Source of the DNA: Fratercula arctica
Lineage: Eukaryota; Chordata; Aves; Charadriiformes; Alcidae
DNA: 64,000 nucleotides
Assembly: GCA_947846985.1 (NCBI GenBank)
Contig: CANTUZ010000001.1
Coordinates: 116,019,757-116,083,756 of the forward strand
Reading direction: 5' to 3'
The notes below the pieces were generated by a model that saw nothing but the letters and a program-made list of their open reading frames with translations, was not told where the DNA came from and searched no databases. Numbering within the stretch: the first letter of the stretch is position 1; each line of letters opens with the position of its first letter. The position numbers were made by a program, and so were the translations under genes. Of the stretch, positions 38,277 through 52,053 are shown in pieces.

Positions 38277-41200
38277 GCTGTCTTGCTGAGGGTGCATTCA
38301 AACTGCAAAAGTGTGTTTTAAGTAAAAATACAAAAAAATGCAGATACCAAAGAATCTTCACTTCTTGAGCAGTAATAACAACACAGTACTTTCCAAACTA
38401 TTATTTGTAAAAGAAAAAGGTATTTATTGTAATTGGAAGGCAGAGAGGCAGGGTTAACAAACCTCTTGGGACTTTTCAGTCACTTTTACTTATGAACTGG
38501 AAAAGGCTTAAATTTTTGCAAAGGCCAATTGGGTGAAAAGATCCATTTGGTAATCCCGTTGAGGGAGGTAAAAGTACTGTTCTGCACTAAAAACTGACTA
38601 GGAGGCAAAAGGAAATAGGAATAAACAGCTAGATATTGTTGACAAAAACTACATAGCAAGACAAAACAATGCTCTATATTAGGATTACTCTTTGATATAT
38701 TTATTAAATGGAAAGGAAGTAACTAACAATCATGATCCTCACTCACTTCACCCTTAAAAAGAATGCAAGTCAGGTACAACTATGCTTAAATTGCAGCAGA
38801 GTAAAACAAGTGTATGGAGAAAGGTAGGACAGAAAATCAGTTCATAAATTATTTTGCACTCATCTAAACATTCAAGCAATTCAGAATTTCATATAACAAC
38901 AAAAAAAAATTAAACAAATTAGGTTCTGCATAAGACAAACTAGATTATAAAACATTCAGCCCTCCAGGCTAAAGCCTGAACAATCAGATGAGCTATATGG
39001 TAATTTGTTCATTAACCTTTACAATGTATGTACCATGATCCACCCGAACCAAGAATGGAGCCAAGATTTGCACAAATGCGAATCAGGAAGAAGACTGCCT
39101 GTTGTCAGTAAATTTTAACATTATCTATGTGCAGTTCTAAATGTCAACATGTAATCAAGCCTAATCTATTATTGATTTTCTTTTTTGTTTTCAAAATATC
39201 CATCTGTGGCACCAATTTCCATCAGCTTTTATTTCTTGAGGCACATCTCAAGCATAAAATATATCTATCAGACTATAGCTGTTAAAAATAATTACTTAAT
39301 TTGCTACAATGTGATGGAAACCCACTAACACTAAGGTTTCAGGACATTACTTAAGATCAAAACTACTTGTTACAAAATTAGTAAGGAAAATTATTATTAG
39401 TAAAGTGAATAGGCTAAGCATTACTGGAACTTTTAATGTACTGTGGCAACAACAGGTGTGCCATGAGAAAAGGAACAAAATGGGAACCCAGCTACAAGTG
39501 TGACCTCCACTCCAGCTACAGTTATGGCTCATGTTACTACAACATAGTCTTTTGCCTTTTCAACGTTTTACAAACTAAAGTATTCTGTGTCAAACCCTAT
39601 GTTTGAAGTACACTTCTACAAAAAAATTCAAACAAAACTGTTCGAACATTTCCAAGACTGAAATAAGGGAAAATATGTTTTGCATCTTTACGTAAAGAAC
39701 ACTAGCATTTCTGTGATTTGAACCACCTTGATAGACATTCACTGATGTCCTTTGCTATAAGTTCATACTTAGCCAAGCAGAACATGTTCGCTACAGTAAT
39801 TTGAAATTTTGGCATTGCCAAAGCTTATCTATACTTAGTGCATTCCATCCTTAACAGACTCTGTGTGTCAATTTGACTGTGCTGATATTGCTACCACAGA
39901 GCAACTAAGCATACTCCACACTAAGATTGAGAGGCTGCACAAGACAGCCCTTTCATTGTATCTTCTGGCTTCCAAGTCAACAAGTACAGAAAGCTTGCAT
40001 CTGTATTCTCTCATGTCATTCTGAGCTCAGAGAGAGTGAAGGACAAGTGAGACAATCATCCCAAATCACATGCACCAAAATGAGGCATATAGCCATGAGG
40101 AAAAAAAATTAAAAAAGGAAGTTGTGGGCACTGATGGACAGAAGCCATCTAGCAGAAGAATAAAGCTAAGAAAGGTAAAAAGAGGAAAGAAAGCAAAGGA
40201 CAAATGAAGTGATAAAAAGAGCCAAAGAATGGGAGATCATGACCATTAGAGCTCTTATGCAACCTAGAGAGGACAACCCTGGTGTGTTACCTGAAAATTA
40301 ACTTATTTTACTTGCAAGTTTCAAAATTCCTTTGCTGCTTGACATAATCTACTGGCAAGGTGCATGCCTTCATTACCGTCTAATGCTTATGCCATGGAAG
40401 ATGGCATCTCTCTTGCCTTAAGTAATTCAGATCATTTAGTAGAGGATTACACTGCCAATCTAAATAAACCATCATCCTATGTGAATGATATGTGAAGAGG
40501 GGGAGAAAAAAATGAACTTTGAAAAATATAAAAATTGCAGTAAGAAAGGAAATTGTGTATTAACTACATTTTTACACTAATCCCATTAAGTCCCACACTT
40601 AAAGTTAGGAAAAGACAGACAGAAGTAGTCACTATGGCTCACCGTCTACATCAAAGATAGCTGGCTCCCAAGACTGTGGGAGTCAAACAGCTCCATGGGC
40701 CAGCTGGCCAAGGTGTCTGCTGTGGGATTGAAGCCTTGACTTCAGGAAGGCTGTTAAGAGACCAGGTACACAAAATGGCAAGAAAGTTTCAGATCTTTAA
40801 TTTGTGCAGTACCAATACACTTCACCTGCAGTCAACATTTTGACAAACTGAGTTTTGATGTATCATGGATTTTTAAAATAGGAATAAAATATTCCTAGCA
40901 GAGAGCAACTTGGTTATGTACAGGAAGAAAAAAATAACAATGAGTTTAGCTGAAGACTACATTGAAAACCAAGGTGTTGTATCTACCTCTGCCACCTACC
41001 TCGGAGCACATGAAAAACAAATTCCTTGGAATATACAGTGGGTGTCAAAAACTGGTCACCTAAGCTAAAAGCTTTGGCCTTTAACTCTTCTCTTTAGTTC
41101 AGTGGCTACAGAAGGCCTGCTCAAAAAAAAATACTGTGAAAAATACTAGTTTTGAAGAGATTCAACACTGAAGAAATAACTCTGCCTGCAGCCTAATGTT

Positions 41201-44200
41201 TGCACAGAGCCATGCATTAAACAATGGCAACAACAAACGTTAGACTCCTTCCAACCACTAGCATTCATTTCTTTACACTAGATAAGATGCCCTTTAGATA
41301 GTCTATAAAAAAACGGAGTATATGATAACATCATTATATTCATCTGCATCAAGGGGAACCATTAACATGACATGGAATACCATCTGATTTCCTGGTAACT
41401 TTTACAATCCCAGATTTCTCCAGAAGTAGGTTTTATACACTATCTGTCTTTAGTAGACCTTTTTCCTTTGTGCAGTGTACACAATCATTCCTCTTCCTTT
41501 GAATACAGCACTTCTTTATCACTTCCAAAATACACCATTTTACAAAGGCAAATTCTTACCCTTAGCATGAGATGTTTCTCAAGATTTCTTACAGAAGTAA
41601 ACTAAGCTAATTCTTTCTGAAATTCTTGGTCTGGAAATCTGTATTAATGATGTTTTTTATCATATACCAAACCCACAGGGTAAACATTCCTACTGTTCTC
41701 TCAGCAGCAACAGAGTTTGTGTTTCCATCACATTTGATGGCAGTCTGAGCCTGAGTTTGGCTGAGAAGCTCATGTGTGCCACACTTTTCATCATGTTTCT
41801 TCATTCCCACATACTATCAGTATTCATATTTACCTAAATTAAATGTTCCTCTAAGAAATAAAGTCCACTAAACTGAATGATTAAATCTAACATAACCCTC
41901 TGAGTGGGTGTTCCTGCTGTATCATTCTGGCATCTAAGCGTTCAACAACTTCAGCAATACAAACAAAAGCAATCTAACAGAAACAAAGGTTTTTACACTT
42001 CCCTTCCTTTCCCCTTCAAAAATCTTCAGCAGTCAGACACAACCGAGTTATGGAGGACTATGCAATTTTATATGGTCCCACTTTGTTTATCAGAAAGTGC
42101 TCGATTCAAACCACATTTTGAAATACGAATTCCTCATCCAAACGCTTTTCATGCAATCGATTTCCAGACACAAAGATGGGGAGCACTACAGAAAAAAAAA
42201 AAGCTAGGTCTCCTTTCATACTTTAATATGTCCAAAATATATTTGAACAATTTAATTCTAAATTTTAGCAGAATCTTTCCTATAGAATTTGATTTTAAAC
42301 CAGCAGCTGGAACCCACTGGAAAAACTGGCCTGGGAAATTTCAGAAAGATAATCACTTTTACCAAGATTAAAATGCTAGTGCATTACATTTTGGAATGCT
42401 TTCTAATTCATTCTTTTAGTCCTTTATTTTAAGCTAAGAAGCAACCAGCAGCCAGAGAATACAAATTACAGCAGCAAGTGCACTCTAACCAAGGGTCCCC
42501 AGCCAAGACAAATCACTCATTACATGCATCAATGATACTGTTTGCTATATGTGACTTTTCCCCTTTTGTTCTAGGTGCAGAAGCCATTAAATGGATTGAG
42601 ACAGTAGAGCTCCCAGTAAATATACCTTTTACTATGTCCTCATTCTGTGTGTGTACCTTCACAGTGGTTTGTTACAGATGGTGCCAACTGCCCACCTTTC
42701 TTTTTGCAGAGAAGTGACACAGCACTGATTTTATTCTAAGCTAAAACTGGTATAATTTCAAAAACCTGTTGGCATGAAGGAATGCTATATTAGAAATGCA
42801 GTTAACATATCTGTACCTTAAAGTGTTCACTCTGGATTGTTACGCTTATGTTAGTGCTTCTCACAGAAGTATTGCCTGTGCTACCTAACAGAGCTGCACT
42901 GATCTACGATGAGCTGCTGTGCACCTAGCCCTCATTAATCTGGTATTACTCTTTTTGGAGAACCTGTCAGCAGACAGTAGAGAACTTCAAAGACTGTCTG
43001 GAATTCAGTCAACTTAGAACAAATAAAACCATCTCTCTTAAGAGGAAAAAACGCCATTGGTTCTTAAACATCTACCTAAACACAAACCAAGAATTTCTAT
43101 TAAAATCAAGAGTATTACATCTTTGAAGTCTTGTTTCTTCCTAGAAACTTTAAGTAGAATCTTAAAAGTATAAACTCAAACAACATGCAGGACAGCGGAA
43201 GAGGGAAAAATGGAAAGCGGGTGAAAGGAAAGAAGAAAGACCTTTTCCTTGTTTCTTACGCTGGAACTGTTTTGTACCAGCTGGCACAAGGAGGAGAGAT
43301 GCATAGATACAGGCCAGCCCTGGTCATACATCCTCCCCTACAGCAGCATCCAGGAGAGTGTGTGGGGCCTTCTCTGTTGCACCAGCCCCCCTCAACCCCC
43401 ACATTTCCCAGAACAGTGTTTGAAGCAACATTAACACTAGAGTTACGGAAATGCTAAGGGTCATGAAGCTGGTGACCAAGTGAATGAAGCTTGGCTTTCT
43501 CTGGTGGGGAATGCAAATGAAATCAGGATTTAATATTTCCTCAAAATTTCAGTTTGCTTCCTTCTTCACGTAGAGATAAATCACAGTAACACAGAACTTT
43601 GAAACAAGGTGTGAGGTTTGGCAGAGAACTATATGTGGGGGGAGTTAGGGATAAAAGCTTGAAAACATTGAGATCATTTAAAACAAATTTTGTAATATCC
43701 TATTCCTTACAGATTTTCAGAAAACAAGGAAAAGATTCAAATTTTAAGTTCTTTGATTCACCTTGTTTCAAGTCTGTGTTTGACATTCACGCAGCTTATT
43801 TTACCTTGTGTTATATCATTAAGATTTTTTTAATAATGAAATGTTTCTAGGGTTTTGAATCAAGATTTCAGAATTATTGTTAAACATGAGTTTCACCTTT
43901 TTATATTTAGAGACAAAATACATTTTTAATCCTCAGATTATTCTTATTTTCAATCTAGATATAATTTCCTCATAAAATATATATTTTTTTTTAATTTAAA
44001 AAAACTGATCCTACTGGACCATGAAAAGAAATGTCAGTCAAAAATACTACAGCATTTTTTAAGCTAGTCTTAGATTAAAGATCAAAATACCCCTACTTTC
44101 TTTAAATATACATAATCATTATTGAGGCTTTATGTGTTTAGAATGTGAATAGATTTGAAAAGCAAAGTAATAGTATCTGTTGGCTTAAAGGTTGAGGCAT

Positions 44201-44394
44201 ACTATGACGTACTGTAAAACAATTGTTTAAAGAGCAGAAAACTATTTGCGCTGTATATAAAGCTGGGGAAAAAAACACCCATGCGTTGTTTGGGTGGTAT
44301 TTTCTTACTATCTAATAAAAGTATCTAAAGCATCATAAAAATACCTTCATTGATTAAAATTAATAAAGCTGTATTAAATTATCAAGGTATTCAG

Positions 44395-44446
44395 GGTTTT
44401 GGTGCTTTTGGGGTTTTGTGGTTTTGGTTTTCTTTTTTTCTTTTTA
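44395..44446 (+). repeat. T/G-rich simple repeat
   Basis: GGTTTTGGTGCTTTTGGGGT followed by TTTGTGGTTTTGG and a T-rich end. Confidence 0.7.
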
Positions 44447-44585
44447 CATGATGATAGAGCTTAGTCCAAATGCAGAGATCCAAGTCAATAAGTGATAAAA
44501 ATGCTAACATACAGAAGTATTATGTTGTGGGGGTGAGACAATTAAAGCAGCAAAATTTTGCTACTGACTAGGAAAAACTTCAGGG

Positions 44586-44668
44586 GTGTTTGTTTTGGGT
44601 TTTGTTGGGATGGTTTGGGTTTTTTTGGGGAGGGAGGGTGTTGTTTGTTTGTCTATTTGTTTTTTTAA
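44586..44668 (+). repeat. T/G-rich simple repeat
   Basis: GTGTTTGTTTTGGGTTTTGT continuing through GGGTTTTTTTGGGGAGGGAG to GTTTGTTTGTC. Confidence 0.75.
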
Positions 44669-44857
44669 TACAATGGATTAGCAAGCTTCAGATATCCATA
44701 TAAACATGCAGTTGATTTAAAGCCAAGATTGGTCTCTAGAATTAGTACTTATGTTACAAATGGATGCTAGATTAATTGAAGTGACTTCTCTTTAAGGCCT
44801 ACCTATTTTGAACCGGCTTGTTCTTAGACATGGGAAAGATCAATAGCCTACCTACAC

Positions 44858-44878
44858 AAAAAAAAAAAAAAAAAAAAA
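44858..44878 (+). repeat. Poly(A) run (21 A)
   Basis: Uninterrupted adenines. No retroposed gene was seen immediately upstream, so it is called only as a homopolymer. Confidence 0.9.
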
Positions 44879-45144
44879 GGTGTTGCAGGACTGATAATGA
44901 AAGCATCCTTGGAACTTGTACAAGGATTGCTACAATAAGTAGTAGACCGGAAGACTAAGGGGATTACGAGAGAAATTAACCAGATGAAGATAATTTCACT
45001 GTTAAATTTTAGAGGGAAAATTTTGTATGGTCTGGAAATATTCTGGCATTATTACAACAGAACACAGAGTGATGATTACTTTGAGAAATAAGTACAAAAC
45101 CAGAAATAAATGTTTACAAATGCATTTGTAAAACCCTATAAATA

Positions 45145-45170
45145 AACAGACAGATAGACAGACAGACAGA
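45145..45170. repeat. (ACAG/ATAG)n microsatellite
   Basis: ACAGACAGATAGACAGACAG and continuing; it abuts the palindrome at 45168-45189. Confidence 0.85.
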
Positions 45171-45189
45171 TCAATCGATCGATTGATCT
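45168..45189. other. Perfect 22-bp palindrome
   Basis: The 20-base core GATCAATCGATCGATTGATC (45169-45188) equals its own reverse complement, and the flanking A and T extend it to 22 bp. It includes three GATC and two ATCGAT sites. Confidence 0.85.
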
Positions 45190-45353
45190 TTAGGTTTGAA
45201 CAGGTCATACAAACTTATTCCAAGTAAGAAAAAAACACACATTACTAGAAAAAAATCTGAATTTTACACAAGTTGCCAAGACAGAAGTTCACAAAACCAA
45301 AAATGATAAGGACGTGTCACTCAACAATTAGAAAGTAATCTAAGAGAAAGGTC

Positions 45354-45391
45354 TGGGGAATCATTTTCTCATTGGGGAATCATTTTCTCAT
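45354..45391. repeat. 19-bp tandem duplication
   Basis: TGGGGAATCATTTTCTCAT occurs twice head to tail, at 45354-45372 and 45373-45391, without mismatch. Confidence 0.9.
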
Positions 45392-45519
45392 AAAGTTGAG
45401 CAAGTTGATTTGTACAGACCAGAAAGGAATCCTGCAAACAATTTCATGTTTTTATTACGTCGCAGAAATCTTCTTTTCGGTAGCAATTCTCAGTTCCAAC
45501 ACCTTATCATAAAGATTGG

Positions 45520-46356
45520 CATACCAGGTCCAGAGGGACCTGGACAAGCTAGAGAGGTGGGCCCGAGCAAACCTTATGAAGTTCAACAAGGCCAAGTGCA
45601 AGCTCCTACACTTGGGTCGGGACAACCCTCGTTACCAATACAGGCTGGGGAACGATGTGTTAGAGAGCAGCCCTGTGGAAAAGGACTTGGGGGTACTTGT
45701 GGATGAAAAGCTGGACATGAACCAACAATGTGTGCTTGCAGCCCAGAAGGCCAATCGTATCCTGGGCTGCATCAAAAGAATGGTAGCCAGCAGATCCAGA
45801 GAGGTGATTCTGCCCCTCTATTCTGCTCTTGTGAGACCCCACCTGGAATACTGCGTCCAGCTCTGGAGCCCTCAGCACAAGAAGCACATGGACCTATTGG
45901 AGCAGGTCCAGAGGAGGGCCACGAAGATGACCCGAGGGCTGGAGCACCTCTCCTATGAGGACAGGCTGAGAGAGTTGGGGTTGTTCAGCCTGGAGAAGAG
46001 AAGGCTCTGGGGAGACCTTATAGCAGCCTTCCAGTACCTGAAGGGGGACTATGAGAAAGCTGGGGAGGGGCTATTTGCAAGGGCACATAGCAATAGGACG
46101 AGGGGCAATGGTTTTAAACTAGAGCAGGGCAGGTTTAGATTAGACATGGGGAAAAAGTTCTTTACAACGAGGGTGGTGAGACACTGGCACAGGTTGCCCA
46201 GAGAGGTGGTGGAGGCCCCATCCCTGGAGACATTCAAGGCCAGGCTTGATGAGGCTCTGAGCAACCTGATCTAGTTGAAGATGTACCTGCTTACTGCAGG
46301 GAGGTTGGACTAGATGACCTTTAAAGGTCCCTGCCAACCCAACACATTCTATGATC
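45520..46356 (+). mobile_element. CR1 LINE with the longest intact ORF2 C-terminus
   Basis: One frame of 252 codons (45516-46274) runs unbroken from [20 protein letters not shown] through [76 protein letters not shown] and [20 protein letters not shown] to the natural stop after LSNLI. The 3' region ends near ACATTCTATGATC at 46356, with only one tail unit. The copy is 5'-truncated (no polymerase core or endonuclease) and cannot move by itself. The intact frame suggests it is among the youngest insertions here. It lies in intron 1, antisense to EPHA6. Confidence 0.95.
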
Positions 46357-46510
46357 TACAAGTTCAAAACCAGCTTCTGAAGTTGTATTGTTCACAACAG
46401 ATAATTTTTTATTGACCTCTCCTGCATGGTAACATGGTTCATGGAGGTCAGAGTAGATTTTGGACAAATAATTTCTTTCCCTAGTTGTCTACTTCCACAC
46501 TACTTACCAG

Positions 46511-46525
46511 TCTCTCTCTCTCTCT
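46511..46525 (+). repeat. Short (TC)n microsatellite
   Basis: Seven TC dinucleotides followed by TGTC. Confidence 0.75.
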
Positions 46526-47103
46526 GTCACAGAGTTCAGCATGTTAACGGGCACAACAAACAAAAGGCCAGCCTCTTCTTTGTGTCAATGTTAAGTTAGA
46601 GAAATCCAGTGATCCCAATGGAACATTCCATCTTACACACACAGCTGGAATAAGAATAGATCCTAACATAGCTATGCGATAATGGGATATAAGAACAATA
46701 AAATGATTCTCATATTGCACGTGTATCAGTTTCTAAAAATCGTTAATCAGTTAATGGAGATTTTAAACATGTTAGGCTTTTAATTTAAAAAAACATAACT
46801 AGCCAAAAAAGTGGATATTAACTTACACTATATCTTACTGAAAAACCATTTACTGAACTTTTAGACTTTTCTAAAATTCTCAAGTGAGAACTCTAACATC
46901 AGATACCCTAATCAAACCATCACGTACAGTTTAGATCTAATTACTTAGATCTAAAAATACGTATCTGGAAATGCAAAGGAGATTTCCATAAGAAAAAAAA
47001 TACTAATTTACTGCATGCTTTTTCCTTCTCTCGTTTGTAAACTATTTGACTTGCCAAAAGAAGTGTTGTCTGGCCAAAAATTAACTGTTAAATTCATAGG
47101 AGG

Positions 47104-47215
47104 ATAAGAATGGTCATTCTGGATCAAACCCAAGGTATATCCGATCCAATACTTAAGGCCAGCTTGAGAGCAGCCAGCAGCAGACACTTTGAAAAGGACC
47201 TCAGAAGAGTAGGCA
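47104..47215 (-). mobile_element. Possible ancient CR1-like fragment
   Basis: AAGAATGGTCATTCTGGATC, then AAACCCAAGGTATATCCGAT CCAATAC and GCCAGCAGCAGACACTT, resembles a widespread amniote repeat 3' region that I recall (GGTCATACTGGGTCAGACCA type). It is diverged, and the orientation and family are tentative. Confidence 0.4.
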
Positions 47216-50200
47216 GAGGCAGGGTTGTCGTCGTCCCCTCTGCACTGGTGTCAGTCTGGTTTCTAAGAACTACGCTGGCTAGTTTCCTGACACAGGCAAG
47301 ATGCTGGCTGAAACTGAAAACACCAATCTCTGAATAAATCATGAGAGATGGAAAAAACATTGCTCAGTAACTGTCAACTATTCTCTTCAGTTTATTTTTC
47401 CATACTCCCTTATAACCTTTAGCTTAAATTTTAACTAGCCTCCTTTCTCAACAAGGACAAATTGTATACTTTAGGAAATGCTTTAGTTCCTGTGTGGAGT
47501 TTTCACACCCTCAAATTACATAAGAACTTGGTTTTAACCTATATCTGCTTAAGCTATACATTTTTTAATTTCTAATATTTCCATACCAATCCTTCTCACT
47601 TGTCCAAAACAAATTAATAAAATATCCAAACAGCACTCAGTACTGCCAAATACAACACCAGGAATATATCATGAAGCATCTCTTCATCTCATACTTATGG
47701 CATGTAAATCAAGGCTTTTGGATAAAGTCATTTCATGCATATCTACAACTGTAGAAGTTCCAAAGTCTTCATTATCACTCAAGTCTATATGGATGTAGGA
47801 CACATGGGTAAAAATGTTTTTTAAAATTTCTTAATAGCTTGAGACTAAAATATGATTTCGCTCAAGGGAATTACACACTTTTACTGCAATGGTTTTGTTT
47901 ATTTAATTTTCTCATTTTTCTGTAATGATGTAAATGCTCACAAAAAACACTAGCTCGGCAACTGAACAGTGCAACCCACAAGGACAAGTACAACACAGGC
48001 ATCAGCACAAGCTTCTTCACAGTACCTGAAGTGCTCAAAGAGAGATGCTCTAGCAGAAAAACATCAGTCTCATTCAGAGAGAAGTTCAGTCTCTACAGAC
48101 ACTTAGTCCTTGGTCTCCTTGTTGCTACAGGAAAATTCTGAGTGCTGTATTCAGGAAGAGTGCTTATCTCTTCCTGGATGGATTACACTTATGTAAAAAG
48201 AAATATGTGAATAAAAATAAGCCAACTTCTTTGAACTGATGAATAACTCAAGGTCATTAGTAATCTGTCTGAGATTTTAATATCAGAATCAAAAAGTTTT
48301 ATTACCTACTTTGAGCTACCCAATTTACATCAAGTGTAATCACTGTGAAAATAAAGGCTATACAAATTTCGGAACTGACATTTGACATTATTTCTTACCT
48401 CAGGTTTTTTTTTTGTAAGAGGAAGAAAATGAATACAGGTGCCTTTTAGAAGGAAGCATAAAAAGACCAGCCTTGCATAACCTGACAAGATGTATCGACA
48501 CCTGGTAACTGAAAAAGCAACAACTTCCTTTTACAGTTCACTGATAGACATAAGCATTATAAACTCTGCAAGTTCTATAGTTTACTTCAGTAATTAATTG
48601 TCTGGTGACAGACAATGGCAGATACAGTTTGAAAGAAACTACGGTACAATAATTCCTGCTGGCTTACATATATATGGAAACATCTATGCATGCATGCTTA
48701 GCACAGGACACCAAACTGTTACCTGATGCAACCTTTATCTTAAAAGCTCATACATGTTTTGCACAAAGAAGTTCACAGCTCAGATGCTATTATCTGTATT
48801 TTCAGGTTTGAGTGTAATTGTCCAATTCATTGTGTTCTGGCAACCAAACAACAAACCTACAACAGAGGCTGAAATTTTGCATAATAATGCAACTTGTTCA
48901 TAACTGGATGTCATGGACAACTAATGAAAATTTAGATGAACGTGCAAGCACTCACCCTACACCATTAATTGAGGCTCATGTTTCAAGCAGTTCTGTTTCA
49001 GACTGCAGTGGTACGTTGTTCCTATGCAGCTCCATGGTCTTGCCTACCTACAGGGTCTTTCTTAGCAGTAAAAACCAGCCCTTGGCATGGTCATAATTTG
49101 TTTTTGAACTTACCACTCCATTAAGATGAAAGAGTAAGTTCACTTCCCTGTCAATAGTATTGTTTCTGTTTGCCTTGCTACAGATACTGTAAGAAACCAC
49201 GCATTGATTTACTGGGTGAAGAATGACAACCTAAGAGTTAACCTAAGAGAACTACACACACAAAAAAAAAATCTTTCTTTTTGTTTGAGGAAAACAAGCA
49301 AAAAGATTAATTCCAACATAGTAATAACAATAATTTATAAGACTGGAGTACACTAATTCTCTTAAAATCCCTCTTTAATAACTGGAAATAAACCATTAAG
49401 AATGAAGTGGAAGGCTGTCTGTTTACCGAGTCAGACTAATAAACTTATTGCCCTTCCACCTTTTTCCCCCAAACAATCAAGAAACCCAAACAAAACATTC
49501 CTTTGCAATTTAGTATTAATGCTGGTGTGTTTGTAAACACAAAATAGAATACCACATGTATCAGATAGTAAAGGCAAGCTAAATTAAAATTATTAATGAA
49601 AACCTAATAGCAATTATTGCAAACATGTTTCGAAGATGTACACTCTGAAAATATCACCTGGTGAAGTTTAAGAGATTATTTTTTTTCCGTCAGTTACCTG
49701 CACAAGATTTCAAAAAATTCTTTACAGTTGGGATTCCAAATGTTAGTAACCAGCATTTTAAACTTACACATTTAAGAGTTTACAGAATGGGCAAATTCTT
49801 TACTGTAACAATTTTCTTTTATACAATTCCTGGATTTATAGAAAGTCATCATTTAAAGTAAACTCTTTTGCTAGCATTTTATTAATTGGGTGGGGTGTGC
49901 ATTTTGAAGCACCTGTATGAATTCAGTAAATTTTCAGTCACGTTTTGTTGAGTTACACTTATTGTTTGACTTCTATGGTACAATGACAGTACCAAAGATA
50001 AGAGGTTGCTCATTTTATTGGAAGTTTTGAAACAGGTGCAGAAAGAGAAGTTATTCACAAGTTACTCTATGCAGCCAACACCTCAATACCTGAACTCGTT
50101 GGGAAAAGTTACATCAACATCAAAAAGCCTCTTCATCCTTGACAGACCTTTCTTTGGTCTAAACTGTTAACTGTAACTATTTCCCCCATTTTTCATCTGC

Positions 50201-52053
50201 TTTTTAAAACACTATTTAAACATTACTAACTTAATCCCAGGAATCTCAAATACTACTTTAGAAACCTAATCTAACATGCATTTCTTAATAAAAATTCTTT
50301 ACCTTTGATGCATATACTGTGTCTTGGTTATTCTATAACACAGCGAACAGATTTTTTTAAACTGCCTTTATGTGTCTTGTTAGGCCTTGCGGTAATGTAG
50401 CAGACATTAGCATGCACTAATGAGAGTGACATAAAAGGAAAACTGTGTTGTGCTACTATGAAAATCTGATGTCTTCTAACACATGAGAAAGTGTGAATTC
50501 TAATACAGCACTGATATGACTGTATGTTATACAATCACAAACTGAAATTAATCATCACATTTAGTGTAAAAGAGGTAAAGAAATAATTCTAACAAGGAAT
50601 GTCCCTGCCATAACCGACCCTGACTGCTCAATGTATTTGTGGCCATACTATCATATTTTCCTTTTTCTGTATATTTTCTCTCTTTTTACTGTTACCCATA
50701 TGGATACAACAAACAATGAAAATGGACTGTAAAACAGAAGTGTGAAAATATATGACCTGTATATCTGATAGTACTCCACGACTAAAACCAGTTTGTTTTC
50801 TCTGATCATTAGTTTCCACCATAGCTATTTTCAATGCTCCTTTCAATAACAGTGGGTAAAATAATTTCTGTCGGAAGCAACATTTAGAGCTACCTTTCAG
50901 TTCCCATATATTCACTCATGTCATATTAAAACCCCATTAGATGAAACCTAAATTGTACAAAAATAATACTAAAAGTAGCGAAGACTCTCCTGATTTAGGA
51001 ATAAATGCATCCTGCATCCTCCACAACTTAGGTGGAGGGATGTACATTAAACAGGAAATGCTGAATGCTGAAGTTAAGGAAATGCTCTGCTCTATCCAGA
51101 TGTTCCATAACATATAACATGATGTTTCACAATCAGTTATGGGGTTTTTTTCAATTCTTCCTAACCAAATTTGATATCCTCTGGGTGTGCTATGCATTTT
51201 TATTTTTATTTTCCTAAATAGGATGATTCCCTTCTTAATCCAGAGGCATTTTTCTTGAATGCAGACATTACAACCTAATGAATTAAACTGCTGTCTTTGG
51301 TAAGACCTGGTGAGCATGTACCTACGACAAAGACTTTAAATGGGATTTTTTTCGGACAGTCAGACAGTAACACGTAAAAATTAGGTGTTACGGACAGTCA
51401 GGCACCTTTGCACAGTTCGCTGACGAGCAGCAATTTTTCTTAACAGGCGGTGAGCTCTCTCAAACCCATTCTGAAGGCGCTTTGCGTTCGCCAGGCGTCA
51501 AGTAAGCCTTAAAACCGCTTTTCAAGTTAAAAAGATGCTACCGCTCCATCTCACCGGGAGGCAACTTTCGGTTACCTGCTGTTCAGCAGCTCAGCCACAA
51601 ACCCCGCCGCCCCGGGGTGTCTGTTTGAGATCCCCGCCGTTATCTCCCTGCCCCCGGCGCCGCTCGGCGAGGGACGGCACCTCGCCCCTCCGGGGGACGC
51701 GGCCCGGGCATGGGGGTTGGCAGCAGAGACATCCTCCCCCCGCCCCGGCTTCCTTCTCGCCAGACACACAACTTTGGCGGGGCCGCGGGCACAGGCGGCA
51801 GGAGGGGGTGGTCGCCGCGCCCGGCCCCGCACTCCCTCTGCCCTCTCAGCGCGCCGAGCTACCGAGAGGGGCCGTCGGGGCCACCGCAAGCGGCCGTCGG
51901 GCGCCACAACGCGCCCGACACCCCGCTGCCCCGGGCCGGGCGCAGGTGCAGCCGCCCCCTCCCCGCCGGCCCCTCGCATCCCGGGGCCGCCAGAAAGTTG
52001 TCGGTAGCCCGCTCGCCCCGGCCCGCACCCCCGAGCCCCGCGGCCGCCCTTAC

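Larger units (their letters stand above)
14053..52053 (-). other. EPHA6: EPHA6 intron 1 (38,001 bp)
   Basis: Bounded by the exon 1 donor GTAAGG and the exon 2 acceptor TTTTCAG. Apart from the repeats listed separately, it is AT-rich DNA with no convincing exon on either strand. Open frames above 60 codons in it are CR1 relics or lack any recognisable domain. The stretches 14053-18160, 20400-29198, 38277-45519 and 46357-51470 hold no feature I can support except the simple repeats listed. A large first intron is typical of Eph receptor genes. Confidence 0.85.

Noticed and set aside
41904..42371. 155-codon plus-strand frame in intron 1
   Set aside because: No domain or signal, ordinary AT-rich composition, no splice or promoter context; a chance frame.
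44858..44878. Poly(A) run as the tail of a processed pseudogene
   Set aside because: Upstream sequence shows no open frame, no polyadenylation signal nearby and no flanking direct repeats.
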